From Polyangia bacterium (GTDB lineage: Bacteria; Myxococcota_A; Polyangia; Nannocystales; Nannocystaceae): DNA of 64,000 nucleotides. Every line of letters starts with the position of its first letter. The first letter of the stretch is position 1. Made by a program: the position numbers and the translations under genes. The notes beneath the pieces are model-generated. The model did not search any database and was not told where the DNA came from. It saw only the letters and a program-made list of their open reading frames with translations. The DNA is taken from positions 1 to 64,000 of the forward strand of contig JAUHWG010000002.1 in the NCBI GenBank assembly GCA_030424595.1. Direction: 5' to 3'. Positions 1 to 8,501 of this stretch are shown in pieces.

Positions 1-120
1 CCGGTCTTGGGCTGAGTGCCGGCGGCGCCTCCGGTCTTGGGCTGAGTGCCGGCGGCGCCTCCGGTCTTGGGCTGAGTGCCGGCGGCGCCTCCGGTCTTAG
101 GCTGAGTGCCGGCGGCGCCC
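1..120. repeat. Four 30-bp tandem repeats, in frame
   Basis: Three identical 30-bp units and one with two substitutions lie head to tail and continue to the window edge, so the array may be longer. Read on the minus strand each unit encodes GGAAGTQPKT in the frame of the giant protein. The near identity points to recent expansion. Another repetitive stretch at about 225-280 encodes an Ala/Thr/Pro-rich linker. Confidence 0.9.
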
Positions 121-3100
121 GCTGTCGGAGCGCTGCCCCCGACCGACGGCTGCTGGATCGCGCCTGCGCTGCCCATGCTCGGGGCGCCTGCGGGAGCTGT
201 CGTCGCAGGAGGCGTCGTTGTGGGGGACGCCGTCGCGGGAGCCGTGGTCGCGGGAGCCGTGGTCGCGGGAGCCGTCATCGCGGCCGGGACGGTCGCCGGC
301 GCCTGGGTCTTCGCCGGCGCCTCGCCACGCCGGAGCGCGCGCTTGCGGGCCTGCTTCTCCTCGCGGGCGGCCCGACGCTTGGCCCGACGCTCCTTGCCCT
401 TCGGGACCCAGACCATCTTCGGCTTGAGCTTGATCTTGCCGCCGACCAGCGAGAAGTAGCGCTGGCCGTTCTCGTTGCCGCCGCCGATCAGGCCGAAGAG
501 CGCGCGCCAATGGAGCGCAGGCGTGTTCTTGTGGTTGTCCCGGGTCCACCAGCCGAGGCCCGGACCGACGACGCCGATCTCACGCTTCTTGCGGTTCTCG
601 CGGCGGAAGAAGATGCCCGGCAGCACCTGGGTCGTGGTCCCGCGGACCTTGATGTCCCACCAGAGCGCGGCGGCGACGGTGCCCGAGTTCTTGCCGCGCT
701 CGATGTGCCACAGCAGGGGGAACTGGACGACGTCGAAGTCCTCGCCGTTGCGCTTTTGGAAGTACAGGAAGGGGAAGATCGACGTGAACGCCTTGTCCTC
801 GCCCATCTTGTTGTCGCGCAGATAGAAGGGCAGGAGCCAGTGCAGGCGACGCTCGGCGTAGGACTCGCTGAGGAAGAAGAGCGGGGGCAGGACCGCGGTC
901 GAGACCTTGTGCGGCTTGCGGAAGTTCCAGAAGACCAGCCCCGCCTCGAACCATCGGCTGTCCTCGTCGCGGTGGGCGGCGAAGAGCGGCGGGGCGATGA
1001 CGGTCGTGTGCTTGTTCTTGGTCCGGTGCTTGCGCCGGAAGTAGAGCGGGAAGGCGACCGTCGTCTCGTGCTTGCGGGTGACCCCGCGGCCGACCGGGCC
1101 GGCGTACCAGGTCAGCTCCTCGCCGGGGCGGACCCGGGCGCCGGCGATCGGCGTGAAGAAGCTGGTCCCGCGCTCATCCTTGTCGAAGTAGTAGAGCGAG
1201 AGGGCGCTGTGGGTGACCCGGCCCTTGCCGTCGCGGCCGTACATGAAGAGCGGGTACGAGCCGTAGAGCGTGTAGGCGCACTTCGGGTCGTCCTCCTCGC
1301 GGAAGCCGCACTTCTGGTAGCGGAACGCGAGCGGGACGACGCCGGTGAAGCGGTAGTTCTTCGCCAGGCGGAAGACGTCGACGTAGCCGGGGGCGGCGAT
1401 CCCGACCCGGGTAAAGTTGAAGAGCTTCTTGTTGCCGACCGCGAAGGGGAAGGCGATCCAGGCCCGTGAACCATTGGCCCGCTTGAAGTCGAACCAGAAG
1501 GGCAGGGCGACGGTCGTCCGCGCTTTGCTCTGCTTGTCGAGGTGGTGGTAGACGACCGGCAGCGAGATGAGGCGCCGCTCCCTCTCGTCGTCGTGCCACC
1601 AGTAGAGCGGGGCGATGCCGGCGTTGAGCGAGGTCCGGCTGAGGCGGTGAAAGCCCGGGCCGACGATCAGCGTGTGGGTCTTGCGGCGCTCGTCTCGGCT
1701 GTAGAAGAAGGGCAGGCCCGCGTCCACGTCGACCCCGCCCGGCTGGCGCTGGCGGAAGTAGAAGGGGACCAGCGCCAGGTTCTTGCGCGGCTTCTCGCCG
1801 CCGACCCGCGTCCGCCACAGGAGCGGCGTGATCATGTCGAGGTCATCGCCGGGGGTCCGGCGGCCGATGTAGAACGGGAAGGCGACGGTGTGCTTGGCCT
1901 CGCCGCCGCCCTCGGCCGGGCGAACATCGCGGATAAAGAAGGGCATCAGCCCCGCGGTCTTGACGTCCCCTTGGCGCCGACCGAAGACCGGTCCGACAGC
2001 CCAGGTCCGGCCCTTGGCGGTCTTCAGCCCGCCGCCGAGGGGCGTCAGGGTCAGGACCCTGTCGCCCATCTCGCGACGGTAGTAGAGGGGGAAGAGCGCC
2101 GAGTGCCGCTCGTCCTTGCGCTTGACGTCCCAGGCCAGGCCGAGGGCGCCGATCGTCCGCGAGTCCGGGGTCTTCGAGCGGACGAAGAAGGGCGAGAGGG
2201 TGAGGCGTCGCTTCTCTTTGACGTCGGTGACGTCGCCGAAGAGGAGCGGCGGGATCACGGTGTACTTGCGCTCGGAGGTGCTGGCGCTGAAGAAGAGCGG
2301 CGGCAGTCCGGCGGCCCAGCCGTCGGCGCGCTTTTGAGCGTAGAAGGGCGGGACGACGAAGGTGTTGCGGTCCTTCGTCTTGAAGTGCCAGAAGAGCGGC
2401 GTGACCACCTGGTGGCTGCGGTCGCCCTCCTTGCCCGTGAACGTGAGGAGCGGCGGCAGGCCGAAGCGACGGCGATCGCCGACCCGGGTGCTGTAGGCGA
2501 GCGGCGGGACGATCCAGCGCTCGCTGCCCTTGCCCTCGGCCGCCTTCGGGTCCTTCAGGTGCCAGAAGAAGGGGGTGATGACCTGGTGGCTCTTGCCGCC
2601 GTTGGGGCGCTGCCGGATCGACGTGAAGAGGGGCGGGAGGGTGACCCCCCAGCCGTCCTTCTTCGAGCGAACACCGCCGCCGAGGAGGGTGTAGACGGCG
2701 GTCTTGTCGGGGCTCTTGCGGCCGATCGCGAGGGGCAGGAGGAGGCTGGTGCTGACGCCGCTCTTGCGATCCTTGAAGGACCACCAGAAGGGGGCGAGGG
2801 CGCTTATCCGCTGCTCCGGATCGGCGTAGGAGACCCAGGGTCCGGCGACCCAGGTCATGCTCCCCTTGAGCTTGTTCTCCGAGCGCCACAGGAGCGGCGT
2901 CACCGAGAGGAGATCACGCTCGGGACTGCGTGTCCGGAAGGACAGGAAGAACGGGAGGACCGACGTCTTCAGCCCGCGGGCGCGGTCGCTGCGGCCGACG
3001 TAGAAGGGCGTCCACAGCTCCTTGCGGTTGCCGAACTCGCGGCTTTGCCAGTGGAAGAAGGGGAAGAGCGTCCGGTGCTTGGTGCCCTTGAGCTTGTTCT

Positions 3101-4160
3101 CGCCGCCGACGTAGAGCGGCAGGCCGATGTCGACCTTCTTCACGCCCTTGTTGACGCGGACGAAGAGCGGCGCGCCGACGAAGTAGCGCAGATCGTTGAG
3201 CGGGTCGCTGTCCTCGAGGTTCTTGCGGCCGTACCAGAAGAGCAGGCCGCTCATCGCCTGATAGCTGTCGGGCGCCTTCTGGTGGTAGTGGAAGGGGACG
3301 ACGACCAGGTTGCGGACGTACTTGTTGCCCCACCACCAGACCAGCGGGAACTGGCCGAAGTTGAACTTCTCGCCGGTCCGCTTGTAGCCCATCAGGAGGG
3401 CGCCGGCGGCCCACGATGAGCTCCGCTCCGAGTACGAGCCGAAGAAGAGGGGGATCGGCGAGATCCAGCGGCGACGGCCCTTCTTGGCGTTGTACCAGCC
3501 GAAGGTCAGGCTCAGGTCGGCGTGGAAGAGCTTGTCGGGGCGGGCCTCGGTGCCCTTGCGGTGGATGAAGAGCGGCGGGAGGGTGAGCGCCCGGGTTCGA
3601 TGGGTCTCGTAGGTCCGATCGATCCAAAACGGCGGGACGCTGCGCTTCTTGAGGAGCTTGGGCGGGTCGAGCTGCGGCCCCGTGACGAGCTCTTCGTCGT
3701 CATCGATCGCGACGGTCGCCGCGGCGGGCGTCGCCTCGCTCCGTCGCAGCGGCGTCGTCGTCTCCGGCGCGGGGGGCTTCGCCTCGCCGGAGGTCGTCGC
3801 GTCGTCGATCTTCGGCGGCGTCAGTTTCAGACCGCCGGAGCCGCTCGCGCCTCCAGTGGGAGCGTCGCTCGGCTTCTTCGCGGCGGCGTCCTCCGTCGCA
3901 TCACCGTCCTCGTCGGACTTCGCCGAACCCTTGGGGTCGAGGAGGCCGCTCGGCGCGTCCTCAGCAGGCTTCGTCTCGCCGGCGGGCTTCGTCGTCGCGC
4001 TCGGAGGTGCCGCGAGCGCGAGGGCCGGAGCGACGAAGGCAGCGGCGGGGAGGCCGAGGCCGGCGAGGACCATCGCGACCCGCAGCCAGCGGCGCGCATC
4101 CGTGGACCGGGCGCCGATTGGCCGAGAGGGCAGGCGCACTTGGAGCTCGGATGCGGTCAC
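1..4160 (-). CDS. Giant exported aromatic-repeat protein, C-terminus beyond window
   Basis: An uninterrupted minus-strand frame runs from a GTG at 4160 to the window edge, at least 1386 codons. Residues around 24-55 form a signal peptide: an Arg-rich n-region (RRWLR), a hydrophobic core and an Ala-rich end. A low-complexity linker follows. Then more than 40 short units of roughly 20-30 residues appear, each with a P-[LF]-[FYW] core such as FPLYYRR, TPLLWRS or LPPLFFS, separated by charged turns rich in K/R/D/G. After the repeats come a basic KERRAKRRAAREEKQ stretch, an Ala/Thr/Pro-rich linker and GGAAGTQPKT decapeptides. Alternating hydrophobic/aromatic strands and charged turns suggest beta-sheet, perhaps an outer-membrane or surface protein, but I recognise no family. 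An ATG at 4073 is an alternative start but would cut the n-region. The promoter position favours the GTG. Confidence 0.8.
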   Translation of the reverse strand, partial: MTASELQVRLPSRPIGARSTDARRWLRVAMVLAGLGLPAAAFVAPALALAAPPSATTKPAGETKPAEDAPSGLLDPKGSAKSDEDGDATEDAAAKKPSDAPTGGASGSGGLKLTPPKIDDATTSGEAKPPAPETTTPLRRSEATPAAATVAIDDDEELVTGPQLDPPKLLKKRSVPPFWIDRTYETHRTRALTLPPLFIHRKGTEARPDKLFHADLSLTFGWYNAKKGRRRWISPIPLFFGSYSERSSSWAAGALLMGYKRTGEKFNFGQFPLVWWWGNKYVRNLVVVPFHYHQKAPDSYQAMSGLLFWYGRKNLEDSDPLNDLRYFVGAPLFVRVNKGVKKVDIGLPLYVGGENKLKGTKHRTLFPFFHWQSREFGNRKELWTPFYVGRSDRARGLKTSVLPFFLSFRTRSPERDLLSVTPLLWRSENKLKGSMTWVAGPWVSYADPEQRISALAPFWWSFKDRKSGVSTSLLLPLAIGRKSPDKTAVYTLLGGGVRSKKDGWGVTLPPLFTSIRQRPNGGKSHQVITPFFWHLKDPKAAEGKGSERWIVPPLAYSTRVGDRRRFGLPPLLTFTGKEGDRSHQVVTPLFWHFKTKDRNTFVVPPFYAQKRADGWAAGLPPLFFSASTSERKYTVIPPLLFGDVTDVKEKRRLTLSPFFVRSKTPDSRTIGALGLAWDVKRKDERHSALFPLYYRREMGDRVLTLTPLGGGLKTAKGRTWAVGPVFGRRQGDVKTAGLMPFFIRDVRPAEGGGEAKHTVAFPFYIGRRTPGDDLDMITPLLWRTRVGGEKPRKNLALVPFYFRQRQPGGVDVDAGLPFFYSRDERRKTHTLIVGPGFHRLSRTSLNAGIAPLYWWHDDERERRLISLPVVYHHLDKQSKARTTVALPFWFDFKRANGSRAWIAFPFAVGNKKLFNFTRVGIAAPGYVDVFRLAKNYRFTGVVPLAFRYQKCGFREEDDPKCAYTLYGSYPLFMYGRDGKGRVTHSALSLYYFDKDERGTSFFTPIAGARVRPGEELTWYAGPVGRGVTRKHETTVAFPLYFRRKHRTKNKHTTVIAPPLFAAHRDEDSRWFEAGLVFWNFRKPHKVSTAVLPPLFFLSESYAERRLHWLLPFYLRDNKMGEDKAFTSIFPFLYFQKRNGEDFDVVQFPLLWHIERGKNSGTVAAALWWDIKVRGTTTQVLPGIFFRRENRKKREIGVVGPGLGWWTRDNHKNTPALHWRALFGLIGGGNENGQRYFSLVGGKIKLKPKMVWVPKGKERRAKRRAAREEKQARKRALRRGEAPAKTQAPATVPAAMTAPATTAPATTAPATASPTTTPPATTAPAGAPSMGSAGAIQQPSVGGSAPTAGAAGTQPKTGGAAGTQPKTGGAAGTQPKTGGAAGTQPKT

Positions 4161-4170
4161 AGGCCGGGAG

Positions 4171-4200
4171 GAGATAGCCAATCCATCTTTGTAGTGTCAA
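4171..4200 (-). promoter_or_regulatory. Sigma-70-like promoter of the giant repeat gene
   Basis: On the minus strand a perfect TTGACA (4200-4195) is followed after 18 bp by TATCTC (4176-4171). The GTG start at 4160 is 10 nt beyond, so the transcript would begin almost at the start codon. The promoter is back to back with the yceD promoter. Confidence 0.6.
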
Positions 4201-4217
4201 CCTCGAGCGTCACGACA

Positions 4218-4250
4218 TTGACAGGGGATGTTGGCGAGGCTACCTACCCT
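4218..4250 (+). promoter_or_regulatory. Sigma-70-like promoter of yceD-rpmF-plsX-fab
   Basis: A perfect TTGACA (4218-4223) precedes TACCTA (4241-4246) by 17 bp; an overlapping TACCCT at 4245-4250 is an alternative -10. The predicted start of transcription is about 30 nt before the GTG of yceD. No other strong promoter is seen before the fab genes except the possible one ahead of rpmF. Confidence 0.6.
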
Positions 4251-4283
4251 GGGCTCGCACTCTGCACTGAGATCCGTGACCCT

Positions 4284-4949
4284 GTGAACCGCCATAGCCC
4301 ATCGGCCGACGACGACGTCCTGGTCATCGACCTCAACCCGCTGACCCGGACCGTGCTCTCGCACACCCTCTCGCTCGAGGTCCCGCAGGCCTCGGTGCAG
4401 CGGATGCTGGATGCGACAGACGCCCGCGCAAAGGGCCCTGGGGCGCTCTCCCTGAACATTCAGTTCATCGGCGACACGACCTTGCTGGTCCGCGGCGATC
4501 TTCGGGCCGAGCTCGAAGTCCCCTGCGCTCGCTGCCTGGAGCCTGCCTCCGCGCAGTGCACCGCCGAGATTTGTGTCCAAGCGGTGCAGGGCGCTGTCGC
4601 CGCGTCTCCCTCCAAGGGTCGGAGCAAGGACGACGATGAGGAGGATGTTGAGGTGGATCTCGACGCCCCCGACACCCTCACCTACAGCGGACACACCCTC
4701 GATCTCCGCGAGCTCGTGGCTGAGCAGGTCGGCATGGCCTACCCGATGCGGATCCTCTGCTCCCTCGGCGAGGAGTGTCGCGGCCTCTGCTACACCTGCG
4801 GCCGAAACCTCAACGATCTCCAGGCGAGCGGTTGCGCGGCCTGTGGCGGTGAGGGCTCGGCCAAGACCGGGCCGGAGACCGCAAAAGCCCCCGAATCCCC
4901 CTGGCAGGCCGCTCTCAAGGCGATCCGCGAGCGTGAGGGGGACGCCTAG
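4284..4949 (+). CDS. yceD: YceD/DUF177 family protein
   Basis: This 221-residue protein belongs to the YceD/DUF177 family, which almost always precedes rpmF and has been linked to large-subunit rRNA maturation. The diagnostic C-terminal Cys cluster is present: [14 protein letters not shown] then GCAACG, a probable metal site. An acidic stretch ([12 protein letters not shown]) lies mid-protein. The frame is open far upstream; the GTG at 4284 is chosen because it lies just after the TTGACA promoter and gives a normal family length. It is followed by rpmF after 97 bp. Confidence 0.85.
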   Translation: MNRHSPSADDDVLVIDLNPLTRTVLSHTLSLEVPQASVQRMLDATDARAKGPGALSLNIQFIGDTTLLVRGDLRAELEVPCARCLEPASAQCTAEICVQAVQGAVAASPSKGRSKDDDEEDVEVDLDAPDTLTYSGHTLDLRELVAEQVGMAYPMRILCSLGEECRGLCYTCGRNLNDLQASGCAACGGEGSAKTGPETAKAPESPWQAALKAIREREGDA

Positions 4950-4992
4950 CGTCCCTCAGCAACTTGAGAAAACTCAGGTGGCCCGGCGTCCA

Positions 4993-5026
4993 TTGACGCC
5001 AGCCCCGAAACAGAAGACGTTACAAT
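4993..5026 (+). promoter_or_regulatory. Possible promoter before rpmF
   Basis: TACAAT (5021-5026) is a good -10 hexamer about 20 nt upstream of the rpmF start. The nearest -35 match, TTGACG at 4993-4998, is 22 bp away, longer than optimal, so the element is tentative. Confidence 0.35.
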
Positions 5027-5046
5027 CCCGCCCCCACGGTGACCCC

Positions 5047-5232
5047 ATGGCTGTCCCCAAGAAGAAGCAATCCCCCTCCAGGCGTAACATGCGCCGCGCC
5101 AACCACGACAAGCGCACGGCCCCAGCTTTGGTGTCCTGTGCCAACTGCCAGGAGATGGTGCTCCCACACCACGTGTGCCCCTCCTGCGGCTACTACAAGG
5201 GCCGTCAGGTCGTCGCGGTCGCCCAGGACTAG
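5047..5232 (+). CDS. rpmF: 50S ribosomal protein L32
   Basis: This 61-residue basic protein begins [17 protein letters not shown], the L32 signature. It has two zinc-binding CxxC pairs (SCANCQ and VCPSCG), so it is the zinc-containing form. L32 sits near the exit-tunnel/peptidyl-transferase side of the 50S subunit. Its place between yceD and plsX is the standard bacterial order. Confidence 0.97.
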   Translation: MAVPKKKQSPSRRNMRRANHDKRTAPALVSCANCQEMVLPHHVCPSCGYYKGRQVVAVAQD

Positions 5233-5310
5233 AACGCGAGCTGCGGACGGTCGGGCCTGAGCGGGTCTCATCCCCGACCTCCGTCGTTGACCTGGTCTTT
5301 CACGGATTCG

Positions 5311-5325
5311 CCGCGGACTCCGCGG
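5311..5325. other. CCGCGG hairpin between rpmF and plsX
   Basis: CCGCGG-ACT-CCGCGG forms a 6-bp stem with a 3-nt loop, and a third CCGCGG follows at 5331. No T-run follows, so it is not a classic terminator. It could act as an RNA processing site. Confidence 0.35.
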
Positions 5326-5354
5326 TGTAACCGCGGATGCAGAGGGAGCCCCTG

Positions 5355-6425
5355 GTGGACGAGCGCACGATCGCGATCGATGCTTTCGGCGCCGACACGA
5401 GCCCGGAGGTCGAGATCGCCGCTGCGGTCGCGGCCGCCCGCAAGGGCTATCGAATCGTCCTCGTCGGCGATGAGTCGCGTCTACGCCGCGGCCTCGCCCA
5501 GCACGGTAGCGTCTCCCGTCTCCCGCTGAGCATTCACCACGCACCGTCCATCATCATGATGGACGACAGCCCGGCTCGGGCGATCCGGTCCAAGCCGGAC
5601 GCGTCGATGCCTGTCGCCTTCGAGCTCGTCAAACGCGGGGTCGCCCAAGCCGTCGTCTCGGCGGGCAACTCCGGGGCGATGCTCGCCTGCGGTCTATTTA
5701 AGTACGGTCGGATCAAGGGTGTCGACAGGCCGGCGATCGCCTCGTCGATCCCCGGCCCGAAGGGCTCCTGCGTCCTCCTGGACATGGGCGCCAACGTCGA
5801 GTGCAGGCCGATCAACCTGGTCCAGTTCGCGGTGATGGGGGCCGTGTTCGCGGGGGTCAGCGGCGCCCGCCAGCGGCCGGTCGTCGGCGTGCTCGCGAAC
5901 GGCGCGGAGGTCAACAAGGGCACCGAGCTGACCCGGGCGACGGATCGTCTCCTCCGCGAGCATCCGAGCCCGGGCTTTCGTTACCGAGGCTATGTCGAGG
6001 GGAGCGATCTCTTCAGCGGCGAGGTCGACGTCGCGGTGACCGACGGCTTCACCGGCAACGTCGCCCTCAAGTCGATCGAGGCGACGGCGAGGGCGTTGGC
6101 CTCCCTCGTCCGCGACGAGATCACCGGCAGGAGGCTGGGCAAGCTCGGCGCGGCCCTGATGACGCCGGGGCTGCGGGCGCTCAAGCGGAGGATCGACCCC
6201 GACTCCTACGGCGGAGCGCCGCTCCTCGGGGTTGAGGGGATCGCGATCATCTGTCACGGCGGGTCGACGGCGCAGGCGATCGTCTCCGCCGTCGAGCTCG
6301 CCGCCCACTACATCGACAACGGACTCACGCCGGGGCTGCGGGAAGCGATCAGCTCCCACCGCGATCTCTTCGCCGCTGCGAAGGGCGAGGCAGAGCCCGT
6401 GAGGAAGGGTCACGAAGAGTCATGA
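5355..6425 (+). CDS. plsX: Phosphate acyltransferase PlsX
   Basis: PlsX converts acyl-ACP to acyl-phosphate, the donor for PlsY in phospholipid synthesis at the inner membrane. The 356-residue product begins MDERTIAIDAFGAD, matching the family N-terminal IDAMGGD motif. Further family motifs are SAGNSGAMLACG, DMGANVECRP and VTDGFTGNVALKS. The GTG at 5355 is preferred because AGAGGGAG lies 8-9 nt upstream; an in-frame ATG at 5337 adds six residues. It overlaps fabD by 4 bases (ATGA). The usual downstream gene fabH is missing. Confidence 0.95.
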   Translation: MDERTIAIDAFGADTSPEVEIAAAVAAARKGYRIVLVGDESRLRRGLAQHGSVSRLPLSIHHAPSIIMMDDSPARAIRSKPDASMPVAFELVKRGVAQAVVSAGNSGAMLACGLFKYGRIKGVDRPAIASSIPGPKGSCVLLDMGANVECRPINLVQFAVMGAVFAGVSGARQRPVVGVLANGAEVNKGTELTRATDRLLREHPSPGFRYRGYVEGSDLFSGEVDVAVTDGFTGNVALKSIEATARALASLVRDEITGRRLGKLGAALMTPGLRALKRRIDPDSYGGAPLLGVEGIAIICHGGSTAQAIVSAVELAAHYIDNGLTPGLREAISSHRDLFAAAKGEAEPVRKGHEES

Positions 6426-7399
6426 ACGCATCCAGCGAGAGCAGCATCACGTCCTCCCCCTACGCCTTTCTCTTCCCTGGCCAGGGCTCCCAGGAGGTCG
6501 GTATGGGGAAAGCGCTCGCGGAGCGCTATCCGGCCGCACGGGAGGTCTTCGCCGCGGCCGACGAGGCCCTCGGCTTCGCCCTCAGCGAACTGTGTTTCGC
6601 AGGGGAGCCGGCCGAGCTCGGGCTGACGGCGAACACTCAGCCCGCGATCTTGACCTGCTCGATCGCCGCCCTCGCGGCGCTGCGCAGCGAGCTCGGCGAT
6701 GCGTTTGTCGACGGCGCGGAGGTCTGTCTCGGACACTCGCTCGGCGAGTTCTCTGCGCTGGTCGCTGCAGGTGCGATCGACTTTGCCGACGCCGTCCGCC
6801 TGGTCCGGCTGCGCGGTCAGGCGATGCAGGAGGCGGTGCCCGCCGGCGTCGGGGCGATGGCTGCGATCCTCAAGCTCGACGCGGACGTCGTCGAAGAGCT
6901 CTGCCAAGCGGCGTCGACAGGGGGCGAGGTCGTCAGCCCGGCCAACGAGAACGGGGGCGGTCAGATCGTCATCGCCGGACACGCGGGGGCGGTCGACCGC
7001 GTCGTCGCCGGGGCCAAGGCCGCCAAGGGCCGCGCCATCCCGCTCAAGGTGTCCGCGCCCTTCCATTGTTCGCTGATGACCCCGGCGGCCGAACGGCTCG
7101 CGGCGGCGCTCGAGGAGGTCTCTGTGAGCCCCCTCCGGATACCGATCATCAACAACGTCGACGCCGCGCTCAACCGCGACGCGGCCCAGGTGAAGGGCGA
7201 CCTAGTGCGACAGGTCACCGAGCGTGTGCGCTGGGAAGCGTCGGTGCGAAGCGCCGTGCACATGGGCGTCGCTCGAGCTTTTGAGGTCGGACACGGGCGT
7301 GCGCTCGCGGGCCTGATCAAGCGGATCGATCGCACCCTGAGCGTCTCGTCCGTAGGTTCCCCAGCTGACATCGATGTGCTAAAGGACGGGGCCTCGTGA
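6422..7399 (+). CDS. fabD: Malonyl-CoA:ACP transacylase
   Basis: FabD moves malonyl groups from CoA to ACP to start and extend fatty acids. The 325-residue protein has the N-terminal GQGSQ motif (residues 20-24), the nucleophile motif GHSLGEF with Ser106, and a SAPFHCSLM motif carrying the partner His. It overlaps plsX and fabG by 4 bases each, which implies translational coupling within the fab operon. Confidence 0.97.
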   Translation: MNASSESSITSSPYAFLFPGQGSQEVGMGKALAERYPAAREVFAAADEALGFALSELCFAGEPAELGLTANTQPAILTCSIAALAALRSELGDAFVDGAEVCLGHSLGEFSALVAAGAIDFADAVRLVRLRGQAMQEAVPAGVGAMAAILKLDADVVEELCQAASTGGEVVSPANENGGGQIVIAGHAGAVDRVVAGAKAAKGRAIPLKVSAPFHCSLMTPAAERLAAALEEVSVSPLRIPIINNVDAALNRDAAQVKGDLVRQVTERVRWEASVRSAVHMGVARAFEVGHGRALAGLIKRIDRTLSVSSVGSPADIDVLKDGAS

Positions 7400-8181
7400 C
7401 TGACTCCGAGAAGCCCGCGCTCCCGTCCTCTTGGCAGCTCACCGGCAAGGTCGCCCTTGTCACCGGTGGCTCTCGAGGTATCGGAAAGGCGATCGCGACG
7501 CTCCTCGCAGCCCGTGGAGCGACGGTCGCCGTCAACTATGCGCGCAGCGAAGCCGCCGCCGAAGAGGTGGTCGAGACGATCACCGCCGCCGGCGGCACCG
7601 CCCGCGCGTACGGCTTTGACGTCGCCGACACGGCGGCGGTCGACGCCTCGATCAAGGGCATCGTCAAGGATCTCGGCGGCCTTCACATCCTCGTGAACAA
7701 CGCCGGAATCTCGATCGACGGGCTCCTCTTGCGGGCCAGCGTCGACGACCTCCAGAGGACCCTCGCGGTCAACCTCACCGGCGCCTTCGCCTGCTCGAAG
7801 GCCGCGGCTCGCTACCTGCTGAAGGCGCGGACCGCCGGGCGGATCATCAACATCGCCTCGGTCGTCGGCGAGCAGGGCAACGCCGGCCAGTCGATGTACG
7901 CCGCCTCGAAGGCCGGCCTCATCGGCCTGACCAAGTCCCTCGCCCGCGAACTGGCGCCGCGGGGGGTCACGGTCAACGCGGTCACCCCGGGCTTCATCGA
8001 GACCGACATGACCGCCGGAGTCTTTGACGAGGCGGCCCGCGCTGCGCTCATCGCCAGCATCCCGCTCTCGCGGGTCGGCGATGCGGCGGAGGTCGCCGAG
8101 GCGGTCGCCTACCTAGCCTCACCGGCTGCGGCCTACATCACGGGCCACGTCCTCCGGGTCAACGGCGGCCTGAACATCTAG
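7396..8181 (+). CDS. fabG: 3-oxoacyl-ACP reductase
   Basis: FabG is the NADPH-dependent beta-ketoacyl-ACP reductase of fatty acid synthesis. The 261-residue SDR protein shows the cofactor motif [10 protein letters not shown], the NNAG motif and the catalytic Ser/Tyr/Lys set (NIASV, then YAASK). It starts with GTG in a GTGA overlap with fabD. The first 16 or so residues precede the Rossmann fold and are slightly longer than usual. Confidence 0.96.
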   Translation: MTDSEKPALPSSWQLTGKVALVTGGSRGIGKAIATLLAARGATVAVNYARSEAAAEEVVETITAAGGTARAYGFDVADTAAVDASIKGIVKDLGGLHILVNNAGISIDGLLLRASVDDLQRTLAVNLTGAFACSKAAARYLLKARTAGRIINIASVVGEQGNAGQSMYAASKAGLIGLTKSLARELAPRGVTVNAVTPGFIETDMTAGVFDEAARAALIASIPLSRVGDAAEVAEAVAYLASPAAAYITGHVLRVNGGLNI

Positions 8182-8194
8182 GCTCAGCGAGCCT
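8180..8194. other. Small hairpin between fabG and acpP
   Basis: AGGCTC-AGC-GAGCCT forms a 6-bp stem directly after the fabG stop, without a T-run. It may mark differential expression of acpP, a very abundant protein. Confidence 0.35.
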
Positions 8195-8250
8195 GTGGAT
8201 TCCACTACCTAGTCTAGTCACGAGAACGAGAAATCAGAGGAGAGAAGGCC

Positions 8251-8490
8251 ATGTCCGCGGATATTCAGGCGAAAGTCACGGAGATCATCGTCGACCAGCT
8301 CGACGTCAAAGAGAGCGATGTAGAGCCCGGTAAGAGCTTCACCGACGACCTCGGCGCAGACTCGCTGGCGATCGTCGAGCTTGTGCTCGCGCTCGAAGAC
8401 AACTTCGACATCAAGATCCCCGACGAAGAGGTCGACAATATCAAGACCGTCGGCGACGCGATCGCCTACATCAAGGCCCGTCAGGGCTGA
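8251..8490 (+). CDS. acpP: Acyl carrier protein
   Basis: This 79-residue acidic protein carries the growing acyl chain on a phosphopantetheine arm. The attachment motif GADSLA places the modified Ser at residue 38. A strong Shine-Dalgarno (GAGGAGAGAAGG) precedes the ATG, the best in the window, as expected for a highly made protein. A 69-bp gap separates it from fabG. Confidence 0.98.
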   Translation: MSADIQAKVTEIIVDQLDVKESDVEPGKSFTDDLGADSLAIVELVLALEDNFDIKIPDEEVDNIKTVGDAIAYIKARQG

Positions 8491-8501
8491 TCGGCGCTGT
8501 T

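Noticed and set aside
510..3419. Long plus-strand open frames opposite the giant repeat gene (510-1469, 1542-3419)
   Set aside because: They are mirror images of the repeat protein; composition is Arg/Glu/Ala-rich without motifs, and the minus frame has a signal peptide and clear repeats.
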